Source of the DNA: Flavobacterium eburneipallidum
Lineage (GTDB): Bacteria > Bacteroidota > Bacteroidia > Flavobacteriales > Flavobacteriaceae
NCBI RefSeq assembly: GCF_027111355.2
Contig: NZ_CP114291.2
Coordinates: 2,790,001-2,854,000, forward strand
Length of the DNA: 64,000 nt
Direction: 5' to 3'
In this document: positions 52,813-59,892 of the stretch, in pieces
Layout of the letters: each line of letters begins with the position of its first letter
Position numbering within the stretch: position 1 is the stretch's first letter
Made by a program: the position numbers and the translations under genes
The notes under the pieces: model-generated
The model's input: the letters and a program-made list of their open reading frames with translations, nothing else
Database searches by the model: none
What the model was told of the DNA's origin: nothing

Positions 52813-53798
52813 TTTGTTTGGGTATCTTCAAACATACTATTTAATTTTTCTTCAGGCACATCATGAATTATTATGCTGTTACCATCGCGAGTAATTTTCT
52901 CTTTCTTTATAAGTTCCTTTTCAAAAACTAAATGATATCCATCTTCTTTAATACTATTTCTAGTAAAAGAATAAAAATCAGATCTGGAATGAACTCCTAT
53001 TGCTCCACTAATTTCAATTTCATTATCTTCTATAAAACCTAAAAATGCCGTTGGCTCCTCACTATCAATGATAGCAGCAATTGATTCAATTTCAACGTCT
53101 CTTTTTTGCACAAAACACTTCTCTACATATTCCGAAATGGCTTCTCTAACTTTATTTTGCTTGGCCATAGGAAATTTTGCAGAAACAGAATATTTTTTAA
53201 CTGCATCTTTCAACTTATCAAAGTTTTCTTTTGCAGAAGAAATATCAGTAGCACCTATAAACTTGATGAAATATTGAGAAACTGTGCGCGTTCCTTTTAT
53301 AAATGTCAAATATCTACCTTCTTTATTTTTCCATTTTTCAAAATTAAGCCTATTTGCCCTTGCCATCTTTTCTATATCAAGAGCCATTAGTTTTTCTATA
53401 CCCAAATCATCAGTATTAGTATAATGGGCAGATTTATCCATCATGGCGGTTATTAAAAAGTCGACATTATTTTGTTTGTAATGAACAAAGATTACATATC
53501 CTCCAGTAGTCGTATTTATATCCATTTTTGATTTTAGAATATCCATTGATTCCACAGTCAATTTTAAAAAATCATCATCTTCAATATATTTCTTAGCTTT
53601 TGTTTGAAAAGGAAAGTTTACTTCATCTTCTTCAAAAGTACCTTGAGATGGGTTTTTAGCACCATATACTTTTATTAATTTGTCTACAAATTCGCTTACT
53701 GTAGCATTTTTCTTGATGAGCTTTGTAGAGCAATTTAAAGTTGCTTTTTCTTTTAGTTCTTTATCAATATGATGCAGTACAATTTTTTTTAGTTCCAT
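52809..53798 (-). CDS. Nucleoid-associated protein, NdpA/YejK-like
   Basis: The 329-residue protein matches the NdpA (37-kDa nucleoid protein) family. It starts with KKIVLHHIDKELKEKATL and has the GGYVIFVHYKQNNVDFLITAMMDKSA segment near 95-120, DIEKMARANRLNFEKW near 135-150, and RYLTFIKGTRTVSQYFIKFIGA near 158-180. In Proteobacteria such proteins bind the nucleoid, but the precise role is unclear. Here it sits in a mobile element and is coupled to a membrane-protein gene. This argues for a conflict-related role rather than housekeeping. A TATATTTG element at 53917-53924 could be its promoter. Confidence 0.8.
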   Translation of the reverse strand: MELKKIVLHHIDKELKEKATLNCSTKLIKKNATVSEFVDKLIKVYGAKNPSQGTFEEDEVNFPFQTKAKKYIEDDDFLKLTVESMDILKSKMDINTTTGGYVIFVHYKQNNVDFLITAMMDKSAHYTNTDDLGIEKLMALDIEKMARANRLNFEKWKNKEGRYLTFIKGTRTVSQYFIKFIGATDISSAKENFDKLKDAVKKYSVSAKFPMAKQNKVREAISEYVEKCFVQKRDVEIESIAAIIDSEEPTAFLGFIEDNEIEISGAIGVHSRSDFYSFTRNSIKEDGYHLVFEKELIKKEKITRDGNSIIIHDVPEEKLNSMFEDTQTN

Positions 53799-54139
53799 AT
53801 TCTGATTTTGTTTATTACTATATTGTTAATCCAATCTAATTTCCAATAAAATTTGTGGTATTGTTGCGAACTGAAGGTAGATTGTGACTATGTGTAGTCA
53901 TTGGTATATTCGTTATCAAATATATAGAACTTTTATTACACTTTTGTAATTGGATTGAGATAATTTATATACTCCCGATTTGACAAGATTTTATTACATA
54001 TTCACAAGTAACTCAAAACCAAAAAAATCGATAGTATCTTTATTTTAAATAATATCAATTCTAAAAACTTTTATTACTAGTAGTTTTTTTTAATAGGCTA
54101 CTTTAGATAGCCTATTAAAAAAATAAGTTTCAAAAAAAC
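53799..54139. other. Intergenic region upstream of the NdpA-like gene
   Basis: The 341-bp stretch contains a candidate promoter element for the NdpA-like gene (TATATTTG on the minus strand at 53917-53924) and a terminator (54085-54123). No coding sequence that I can support is present. Confidence 0.65.
54085..54123. terminator. Bidirectional terminator after the DUF3892 gene
   Basis: TTTTTTAATAGGCTA and TAGCCTATTAAAAAA are perfect complements around a 7-base loop, 17 bp after the DUF3892 stop. Confidence 0.85.
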
Positions 54140-54427
54140 TTATGGACATTCAGGAAGATTCAAAAGATTGTTAGATGTAGTCGTATCATTTTTAGTTTTC
54201 AAGTATTTATAACCAGCAGCACTTTCTGAAATAATGACATCTACCTTGTTTACACCCTGCCCGACATAAAATTGCCATTTGTTAGCCTCAATCGCCGCAA
54301 TAGCATCACTTTGGCTAATTTTCCAACGTGTGCGATCTTCATTGATACCTCCGATATTCACAATCCTTTCGTGAATGTTTGTCCTGTCAGATTTGTTTAT
54401 GCATCTGATTTCATGTGATGTTGCCAT
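54140..54427 (-). CDS. DUF3892 domain-containing small protein
   Basis: I start at 54427 (MATSHEIRCINKSDR), because the longer frame from 54454 overlaps the TACATTTG promoter element (54452-54459). The 95-residue protein fits the DUF3892 pattern: a His-x-Ile-x-Cys-Ile opening, a central RWKISQSDAIAAIE with WQFYVG, and a C-terminal NNLLNLPECP. The function is unknown. Members are often scattered in mobile regions. It is a single-gene unit between two candidate defence modules. Confidence 0.82.
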   Translation of the reverse strand: MATSHEIRCINKSDRTNIHERIVNIGGINEDRTRWKISQSDAIAAIEANKWQFYVGQGVNKVDVIISESAAGYKYLKTKNDTTTSNNLLNLPECP

Positions 54428-54522
54428 ATTTAAAATATTAAAATTAAGTCCCAAATGTAACTATGATGAATTTCAGTATTTTACGGCTTTCCACATTTTC
54501 AGAAAAAAAATAAAATTTACAC

Positions 54523-54545
54523 AAAAAAAGATGCTTAAGCATCTT
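54523..54545 (-). terminator. Terminator of the 41-residue membrane-protein gene
   Basis: AAGATGCTT pairs with AAGCATCTT, with a T-run on the minus strand. The same stem reappears as the XRE terminator at 58515-58541. Confidence 0.75.
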
Positions 54546-54547
54546 CC

Positions 54548-54673
54548 CTATTTCACCCTATTTTTCCAACTATGATTATGCTTATATCCTTTCCTCCATT
54601 CATAAAACTTTCCTCTCAAGTAAAGCCCCACAAACCACAATACCACAAAACCTATTATCTCATACAATTCCAT
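54548..54673 (-). CDS. Small single-pass membrane protein, 41 residues, leaderless
   Basis: On the minus strand an ATG at 54673 opens a 41-codon frame that begins MELYEIIGFVVLWFVGLYL and ends in a basic tail with HSWKNRVK. One hydrophobic helix covers residues 6-19. A TATCTTTG promoter element (54678-54685) ends only 4 bp before the ATG, and a good terminator follows the stop. A related frame with the same start, helix and SWKNR tail lies at 58291-58416, on the other side of the ABC-3C genes. This similarity, the promoter and the terminator support a real gene, although it is very short. The function is unknown. Confidence 0.6.
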   Translation of the reverse strand: MELYEIIGFVVLWFVGLYLRGKFYEWRKGYKHNHSWKNRVK

Positions 54674-54677
54674 CTTT

Positions 54678-54685
54678 CAAAGATA
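54678..54685 (-). promoter_or_regulatory. TAnnTTTG promoter element of the 41-residue gene
   Basis: TATCTTTG on the minus strand sits 4 bp before the ATG, the same layout as the related small gene near 58416. Confidence 0.6.
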
Positions 54686-54811
54686 GAAGCCTTTTCATTT
54701 TTTCGTGGTATCGCAATTTAATTGCTCCCAATTTGACATATTATAATTCAAAATTGACAATTATTTTTAACTTTTGTTAAGTGACAATTATTTATGAAAA
54801 ACACCTGTAGA

Positions 54812-56740
54812 TTAGTTTCTCCTTATATTTTTTAAACTGGGGTTGGCTTTGGTATAATATTCCCCAACACAATATGCGGTATTATTCAATTCGTCTGAAA
54901 TATACGATGTGGTATAAATCATCTGAAATGAATTTGAATCATATTCCTCTACCTTATCAATTAGTATTCTTTGGAAATTTTGTGCTCTTTTAGGTTCTAT
55001 CCCTTTATCTTCCATATTATCACTAAAGATAAATCTTGGATATCGCATTTTTTCAATTGAAAGCGATGCTAAAAAAATTGCGAATCGTGCAGCTGTCTTT
55101 AAATAAAAATTGGAACTAGCAGAATATCTAGCATTTTTGTCGGCAATAAATGCTATATTATTTCTATAATCAATATGAAACTCTTTTGCCTCTTTGAAAT
55201 CTTCTTGCCTCTCCAAATCATTATTAAGTAAAAACAAAGCTTGCTTTTCAATTTTTGAATTCACCGCTTCCTTCAACTGCATTTGCTCTTGTTCAGTATT
55301 GTATATATAACCTTTCAGATATTTATGCTCTTTTTCCAACTCATTTTTTCTTTCTGCTAATTTTTGATAGAGTTCTGCATTCTCAAGAAAGGTTCTGAGC
55401 TGAATAATTTCACCTTCCACAAAACCTTTATCCATAAAAAGTTTATCAATAGCTTCTTCTCTAATCGGTTTTACATCATTCAATGCAGAATTTACTTGTG
55501 TTTGCAATTGTTGAAGTTTAATTTTTTCAGAACTATAACTTGAGGATAAATTATCTATTTTTTTTTTATTTAATTCTAATAATTGTGTTGATTCTATGAT
55601 TTGAAAGCTAATTTCCTGTTCCATTTTTCGAGCTTGAATTACACCAAAACTTTCATCTACATTTTCTTTACAAAGTTTACAAGATGATTCAACTGTTGTT
55701 GTATTCAATACTGTTAGGCATTCAGGACAGTAATCTAATGGAAAACTGCCTAAAAAATCTCTCGTGGCAATAGAATTTTTTAAAGCCTTAATTTTATTTT
55801 TTAAAGTATCGACAAAAAGAACCGAATCTTCAATTTCATAATGTAAAAATTTTATTTCCTCTTCAAGTTCATTGACTTTTTTTCTTTGCGCAATGGACTC
55901 CTCATTTAAAATTTGAAATTCAAGTTTTGTTTTTTTATCGTATAAAACTTCTTTATTCTTGTTTTTTATAGAGATTATTTCTTCCTCAATTTCATAGATT
56001 TGATTTTGCTTATTTTCAATACTTGTTAGCAAATGTGTTGGATTTAGAGATAAAGGATCTGAAAAAAAAGTTTCAGTAACCTTAATTTCTTTTTTAAGAG
56101 CATCTAAATCCTTTTCTACTACAACATTCCGTTTCTTTTTATCATAAAGTTCTTGATTATATACCCCGAGTAAAAGGTCTGAAACTGTTTCACGTGTAAT
56201 ATTGGTATCAAAGTATTCATAAAGAAATAATGAGTTTGTCGGCGAATCTTGATCAATATATAGAAGTCTTAATATTTGATGGAATGTAATATTATTATCA
56301 CCTTTTACAATTGGTAAATCTAAATTTTCAAAAATCACATTCGAAAAACTCTTTTTATTTTCAGTTGTATTATATTCATATTTAAACCATCCATTTTCAA
56401 TGGGAGTATTTAAACTTTCATCTAAAGCCCCCCAATAAAAATAAATTGCAATTTTGTCATTTACGTTCTGATCTAAATCTTTTATGATCTCTCTTTTCAA
56501 AGTAAAAATCGCACCATTCATTTCTACTTCAGCAAATACAACCGAACATTTTTTTGCTTCTGGAACCCAGTCATGAAAAGCTCCTCCCAAGACAAAAAAT
56601 ATAAAATGAGTTATTGTTGATTTTCCACTACTATTATCTCCTCTGATTATATTTACACCCTTGTGAAATATTTCATTATAGGCAACTTGATTCTCATCTG
56701 TATAGATAAGAAGCCTATTTAAAAAAAGATTATTTTGCAT
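54812..56740 (-). CDS. ABC-3C system ATPase, SMC/RecF-like with coiled coil
   Basis: I use the ATG at 56740; the frame also offers one 3 bp earlier. The 642-residue protein has Walker A GDNSSGKST near residue 36 and then long heptad-rich helices (about 215-320 and 370-510). A zinc-hook-like pair CPEC...CKLC lies between them near 338-362. The C-terminal lobe has the Walker B-like RFIFSDNMEDKG near 577. This is a Rad50/SMC-like ABC ATPase without transporter parts. It overlaps by 14 bp the middle-component gene and is third in a set of adjacent genes, the layout described for ABC-three-component conflict systems by Aravind and co-workers. Such systems are thought to sense invading nucleoprotein. 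Confidence 0.84.
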   Translation of the reverse strand: MQNNLFLNRLLIYTDENQVAYNEIFHKGVNIIRGDNSSGKSTITHFIFFVLGGAFHDWVPEAKKCSVVFAEVEMNGAIFTLKREIIKDLDQNVNDKIAIYFYWGALDESLNTPIENGWFKYEYNTTENKKSFSNVIFENLDLPIVKGDNNITFHQILRLLYIDQDSPTNSLFLYEYFDTNITRETVSDLLLGVYNQELYDKKKRNVVVEKDLDALKKEIKVTETFFSDPLSLNPTHLLTSIENKQNQIYEIEEEIISIKNKNKEVLYDKKTKLEFQILNEESIAQRKKVNELEEEIKFLHYEIEDSVLFVDTLKNKIKALKNSIATRDFLGSFPLDYCPECLTVLNTTTVESSCKLCKENVDESFGVIQARKMEQEISFQIIESTQLLELNKKKIDNLSSSYSSEKIKLQQLQTQVNSALNDVKPIREEAIDKLFMDKGFVEGEIIQLRTFLENAELYQKLAERKNELEKEHKYLKGYIYNTEQEQMQLKEAVNSKIEKQALFLLNNDLERQEDFKEAKEFHIDYRNNIAFIADKNARYSASSNFYLKTAARFAIFLASLSIEKMRYPRFIFSDNMEDKGIEPKRAQNFQRILIDKVEEYDSNSFQMIYTTSYISDELNNTAYCVGEYYTKANPSLKNIRRN

Positions 56741-57251
56741 CATATTTACTTACCATTAATTTAGTTCTATCTTTTAATCCATCAACTCCAAACATTGACA
56801 TATTATAAAAATGAGATGTTAAAATAGAAATTAAGTTTCTTTCTTTTGGAGTTAATTCCTCAAATTTATTTGTGTAATCCTGCAATAATTCTTTTGAAAT
56901 TATCGAAACTCTATTATCTTTTAGTAATTCTTTATCTATTATTCCATAGGAAGCCAAACAGTGGAGAGCAGAAATTTGATATGGACGAATTCTTTCAAAC
57001 ATCTTCCTGTTTTCTAGAATCATTTCATAAGGGTTTTCCTTTTTTGATATATAGTTTTTCAAAATTTCACGAATATCTCTTTCTTCTCTTTTCAATCTTA
57101 CTTCATGAATCTTATTCGGAAATAATAAATAAAAATCCCAAATTCTTAATCTATCAACTTCTACATATTCATTCTTATTAAAATGTGTGAGCAGTTGCAG
57201 CATTCTATAAACTGCATGATATAAGTCAAATGCCTGATTATATACTATCAT
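56730..57251 (-). CDS. ABC-3C system middle component
   Basis: The 173-residue protein opens with VYNQAFDLYHAVYRMLQLL, which resembles the start of ABC-3C middle components, probably the MC5 type. The rest is helical and includes WDFYLLFPNKIHEVRLKREER near residue 45 and a final ERNLISILTSHFYNMSMFG. Middle components are small helical adaptors between the ATPase and the effector protein. It overlaps the ATPase gene by 14 bp downstream and the CTD gene by 14 bp upstream, so all three are tightly coupled. The assignment to MC5 is from recall of the opening motif. Confidence 0.75.
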   Translation of the reverse strand: MIVYNQAFDLYHAVYRMLQLLTHFNKNEYVEVDRLRIWDFYLLFPNKIHEVRLKREERDIREILKNYISKKENPYEMILENRKMFERIRPYQISALHCLASYGIIDKELLKDNRVSIISKELLQDYTNKFEELTPKERNLISILTSHFYNMSMFGVDGLKDRTKLMVSKYDAK

Positions 57252-57810
57252 AATCTTTCCAGTTTAGATGGCATTTGCCAGTTAGAAAAAAAATCATTCC
57301 ATAAACTTCTTCACTATTTAAATATAGTACCTCATCCTCTGCTCCTTCATCGTTTAGTAATGTTAGCATCGGTTTTACAACATTTTCATAAATACATTCT
57401 AGAACAATTTGTTGATCTTGTTCAGCAATTATTAAAGGCTCGACATGTGTTTCAAAATCAATTATAATTTTTGCAAGAAGATCTATATGAATCCTTTGGG
57501 CAAATTCATAATTTTTGTATTTCTCATATTTTTTCCAATACAGTTGCTTCCTTTCAAGAGCTCTAATGATTTGTCTTTTTGAAAAACCACCATCAATAAG
57601 TTTTTGCTTTAATCCAATACTATCTTTTTTGGTTAAATAGCGCTCCATTTCTTGAAGTACTTTGGCAAACCTTTCCTTATTCGAAGAAACCTCTATATTT
57701 AATTTCTCAAATAAGCGTGTATATTTACTTTTCTTTGACATATAAATATTACCACTATTCTCAGCTACATTTATTTGCCTATCAACAGAATCATTTGTGA
57801 TTTTTTGCAT
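57238..57810 (-). CDS. ABC-3C C-terminal-domain protein
   Basis: The 190-residue protein has a short N-terminal motif (DSVDRQINVAENSGNIYM) followed by a helical region (35-120) and the ABC-3C-type C-terminal domain. Its end, NSEEVYGMIFFLTGKCHLNWKD, has the (E)xYGMxYxLTGxCHxxW pattern recalled from the CTD family. In most ABC-3C sets this domain is fused to an enzymatic effector. Here no catalytic domain is fused, and the effector may be the adjacent 119-residue protein. It lies 2 bp after that gene. Confidence 0.72.
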   Translation of the reverse strand: MQKITNDSVDRQINVAENSGNIYMSKKSKYTRLFEKLNIEVSSNKERFAKVLQEMERYLTKKDSIGLKQKLIDGGFSKRQIIRALERKQLYWKKYEKYKNYEFAQRIHIDLLAKIIIDFETHVEPLIIAEQDQQIVLECIYENVVKPMLTLLNDEGAEDEVLYLNSEEVYGMIFFLTGKCHLNWKDYDSI

Positions 57811-57812
57811 AT

Positions 57813-58172
57813 TTACATTTGGATAGAACCGGAATTATTTTGAATATTTATCTGTTTTTCAATGACTGCATTATTATTAATTTGCTGCATATTTTCTCTT
57901 AATTCTTTTTGAGCATTTTCAACAATATTTTTAAGATTATATGCAAATTCAGAATTTTGATGAAGCTTTTCAATAAGTCTAATTTCTAAACTCTGCACAT
58001 CTGTATCTTCCTCAACTTGTTTTGTAAGAAATTCATCCTTTTCTGAATTAAATGGTTTATTAATAAATTTCCATATTTCTTCTCCAATATTTTCTGCTAT
58101 TTTTTCACCGGATTTTGTTAAAAAGGGAGTAGCTAATGCAATTGCAGTTTGTGCTAGTAAAATAAATTCCAT
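57813..58172 (-). CDS. Small ABC-3C-associated protein, candidate effector
   Basis: The 119-residue protein begins with an amphipathic hydrophobic helix (MEFILLAQTAIALATPFLT), then a Gly/Ala-spaced helix (SGEKIAENIGEEIWKFINKP) and an acidic region. The C-terminus NNAVIEKQINIQNNSGSIQM carries the same (E/D)(K/R)QIN(I/V)xxNSGxI motif that opens the next protein. No enzyme fold is recognisable. Small glycine-zipper-like helices of this type can insert into membranes. Being first in the ABC-3C operon, with 2 bp to the next gene, it is a plausible effector. This is inference. Confidence 0.62.
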   Translation of the reverse strand: MEFILLAQTAIALATPFLTKSGEKIAENIGEEIWKFINKPFNSEKDEFLTKQVEEDTDVQSLEIRLIEKLHQNSEFAYNLKNIVENAQKELRENMQQINNNAVIEKQINIQNNSGSIQM

Positions 58173-58332
58173 ATTTATTAATTTTTAAGTTATTTCTTAA
58201 TTAATTAAACTCCAATATTACAAAACCATTTTCGATTTTCATTACGGTTTCCCGTAATCCCATAAAAAAAGACACCTCTCAGCATCTTTTCTATTTATTC
58301 CTATTTTTCCAACTATCATTTGGTACTTGTTT

Positions 58333-58416
58333 TTATGAAAATCTTTTACCTTTATGCCTATAAAAGCTCCCAACTGTTATAATAACGATTGCTAAAAGTA
58401 TTTCATACCATTCCAT
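58333..58416 (-). CDS. Small single-pass membrane protein, 27 residues, leaderless (shortened relative of the 54548 gene)
   Basis: The ATG at 58416 opens MEWYEILLAIVIITVGSFYR and stops at 58333 after a basic tail. Past this stop the same frame continues to 58291 and reads NDSWKNRNK, matching the tail (HSWKNRVK) of the 41-residue protein at 54548-54673. The present stop codon thus shortens an ancestral protein, or stands for a functional short form. A TATATTTG element (58421-58428) is 4 bp before the ATG. The function is unknown. Confidence 0.5.
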   Translation of the reverse strand: MEWYEILLAIVIITVGSFYRHKGKRFS

Positions 58417-58420
58417 AACT

Positions 58421-58428
58421 CAAATATA
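58421..58428 (-). promoter_or_regulatory. TAnnTTTG promoter element of the 27-residue gene
   Basis: TATATTTG on the minus strand ends 4 bp before the ATG, identical in layout to the element at 54678-54685. Confidence 0.55.
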
Positions 58429-58514
58429 GAAAAAAATATGATTTGTTGCCATTAATTTAAAAAAACAACTCTTTAATTAACAAATTATAATATTGAATGA
58501 AAATCTTCTCTAAA

Positions 58515-58541
58515 ATAAAAAAGATGCCTAAGCATCTTTTT
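58515..58541 (-). terminator. Terminator of the XRE regulator gene
   Basis: AAAAAGATGC pairs with GCATCTTTTT, directly overlapping the stop codon region, with a T-run on the minus strand. Confidence 0.75.
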
Positions 58542-58782
58542 ATTCTTTATCTAGAAAAAATTCAAAATCAAATAATTCTTTAGGTTCAATATCTAATCCT
58601 CTTGCTAATGAAATTATAGTTCCTAAAGAAGCTCCGTGTTCTCCATTCAAAACTCTATAAACACCTTTAGGCTCAATCTTCCCAATAGAAGCTACAGTCA
58701 TAACGTCTTTGTTATAATTTTCCATTAGCTTTTGTAGATTTTTGCCAAATGCTATATAATATTTTTTCCTAATCTCTTTCAC
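58540..58782 (-). CDS. XRE-family helix-turn-helix regulator
   Basis: The 80-residue protein starts with a GTG codon (no nearby ATG) and has an XRE HTH: MTVASIGKIEPKGVYRVLNGEHGASLGTIISLARGLDI, with the ASLGTIISLARGL part near residues 50-62 as the second helix pair. The C-terminus is acidic. A perfect 24-bp palindrome (58812-58835) lies 30 bp upstream of its start and is a natural operator for autoregulation. It may control the ABC-3C cluster or the element. Its own terminator follows. Confidence 0.83.
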   Translation of the reverse strand: MKEIRKKYYIAFGKNLQKLMENYNKDVMTVASIGKIEPKGVYRVLNGEHGASLGTIISLARGLDIEPKELFDFEFFLDKE

Positions 58783-58811
58783 TATGTGAAGTTGAGATAA
58801 TCAAAAGAAAA

Positions 58812-58835
58812 AAAATTGTCAAATTTGACAATTTT
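58812..58835. promoter_or_regulatory. Perfect 24-bp palindrome, candidate XRE operator
   Basis: AAAATTGTCAAA and TTTGACAATTTT are perfect reverse complements, without spacer. The palindrome lies between the XRE start and a plus-strand TATATTTG at 58849-58856, so it could control both directions. Confidence 0.65.
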
Positions 58836-58949
58836 GTGATTTTTTTAATATATTTGAATTATTAAAAAAATCCTTAAATAGGATTTCATTAAATTTGCGA
58901 TTCTTCAAATAAAACATTGAAGCATTCGCTTTGAATTTCGTCTTAGAAA

Positions 58950-59036
58950 ACTGGTAATTTTAAAAGGAACGAAATGATAAGTAAGATGCTCACGCTCTAT
59001 GGCGTGGGCTCACTTATTGTTCCTCGGTATACCAGT
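58950..59036 (+). ncRNA. Candidate structured RNA or DNA fold
   Basis: Three nested pairings stack in 87 nt. ACTGGTA (58950) pairs with TACCAGT (59030-59036), and GGAAC (58966-58970) with GTTCC (59019-59023). TAAGT (58978-58982) pairs with ACTTA (59012-59016), followed by a hairpin GCTCACGC against GCGTGGGC capped by a short loop. The nested arrangement is unlikely by chance. Plus-strand promoter-like elements lie 50-100 bp upstream. It could be a small RNA, a leader structure or an oriT-like dyad, and the sequence alone does not decide. Confidence 0.5.
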
Positions 59037-59463
59037 ACCTCTAAGGCAATAAGCTGAGTTCCATGCCATTTTTTATTCCTTTGGTTACTCAACTACGATT
59101 CTTGGCACTACTTCTCTTTTAAGTCTCGCAAACCACTTATTTTTTTGAATTAGTTGGGAAACGCATCGCCAGCGTTTGGCTGCAACAAGCAAAGGCGGTG
59201 CACTTTCCTGTTATTAAAAAACCTTTAAATCCTAATGCCTATGAATTAAACAAAAAACCTCAACCATCAAGGAAATTGCACCAATTAGTAATATCTGTGG
59301 AAAAAATTAACTTTTAAAATAATCACTATAAGAAAAAACAAAAAAACTTCCTGCTTTCGCACCTTTGTGTCAAAAGCACAAAAAAGCCCTCTAGTCTGTG
59401 ACCAAACTTCCTAGAGAGCCAGAACTAATAAAACCAATGTTTCATTAAAACCATTCCAAAAGT

Positions 59464-59865
59464 ATGAATAATAATTCACTCTTCAAGCCTTGGGTAGTCC
59501 AAGTACTGCCCAAATTCTACTGCCTTTTATTCCTTTTCTACCTTACAGAAGGTTATGCCCAAGACAAGACCATCACAGGAATTGTGACCGATATTAACGG
59601 AGCTTTACCCAATGTGACCGTAACTGTCAAAAATACAGGAATCACTACATTTTCAGATCTCAATGGGATTTATTTCATTATTGCTTCTCCTACCGATGTC
59701 CTTCTTTTTTCCTATATCGGTTACAAGACAACTGAAATTACCATAAACAACCGCCAAACGATTAATTTGTTAATGCAAGAAGATACCTCTATGCTACAAG
59801 AAGTGACTATTAATGCAGGCTATTATTCAGTTAAAGACAGCGAACGAACTGGAACAGGGATATAG
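59464..59865 (+). pseudogene. Truncated SusC/RagA-type TonB-dependent transporter gene (5' part)
   Basis: The 133-residue product has a signal peptide ending TEGYAQ and a carboxypeptidase-regulatory-like domain (TITGIVTDINGALPNVTVTVKN...FSYIGYKTTEITI). It then has the start of a plug domain (EVTINAGYYSVKDSERTG) and stops right there. Complete SusC-like proteins continue for about 900 more residues from ERTG. The break occurs 28 bp before traL, suggesting a deletion that joined a SusC gene to the tra operon. A short secreted product could still be made. Confidence 0.65.
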
Positions 59866-59892
59866 AAGTCATTGAACGTTAAAAGTACTCCA

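Larger units (their letters stand above)
58173..58539. other. Intergenic region between ABC-3C operon and XRE gene
   Basis: This 367-bp stretch is not empty. It holds the second small membrane-protein frame (58291-58416) with its promoter, a degraded hairpin near 58265-58290 and the XRE terminator (58515-58541). Confidence 0.65.
58783..59463. other. Long gene-free stretch before the tra genes
   Basis: This 681-bp region holds the XRE operator (58812-58835), plus-strand TAnnTTTG elements (58849-58856 and 58890-58897), a small hairpin at 58867-58885, and a large folded block at 58950-59036. A GC-richer part around 59160-59210 (GCATCGCC, GGCGGTGCAC) is not coding in any frame that I can support. 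An origin of transfer or a regulatory RNA is possible. Confidence 0.55.

Noticed and set aside
53799..53920. Short minus-strand frame of about 21 codons upstream of the NdpA-like gene
   Set aside because: It has no matching copy, helix or terminator, unlike the two micro-protein genes, so it is treated as leader sequence.
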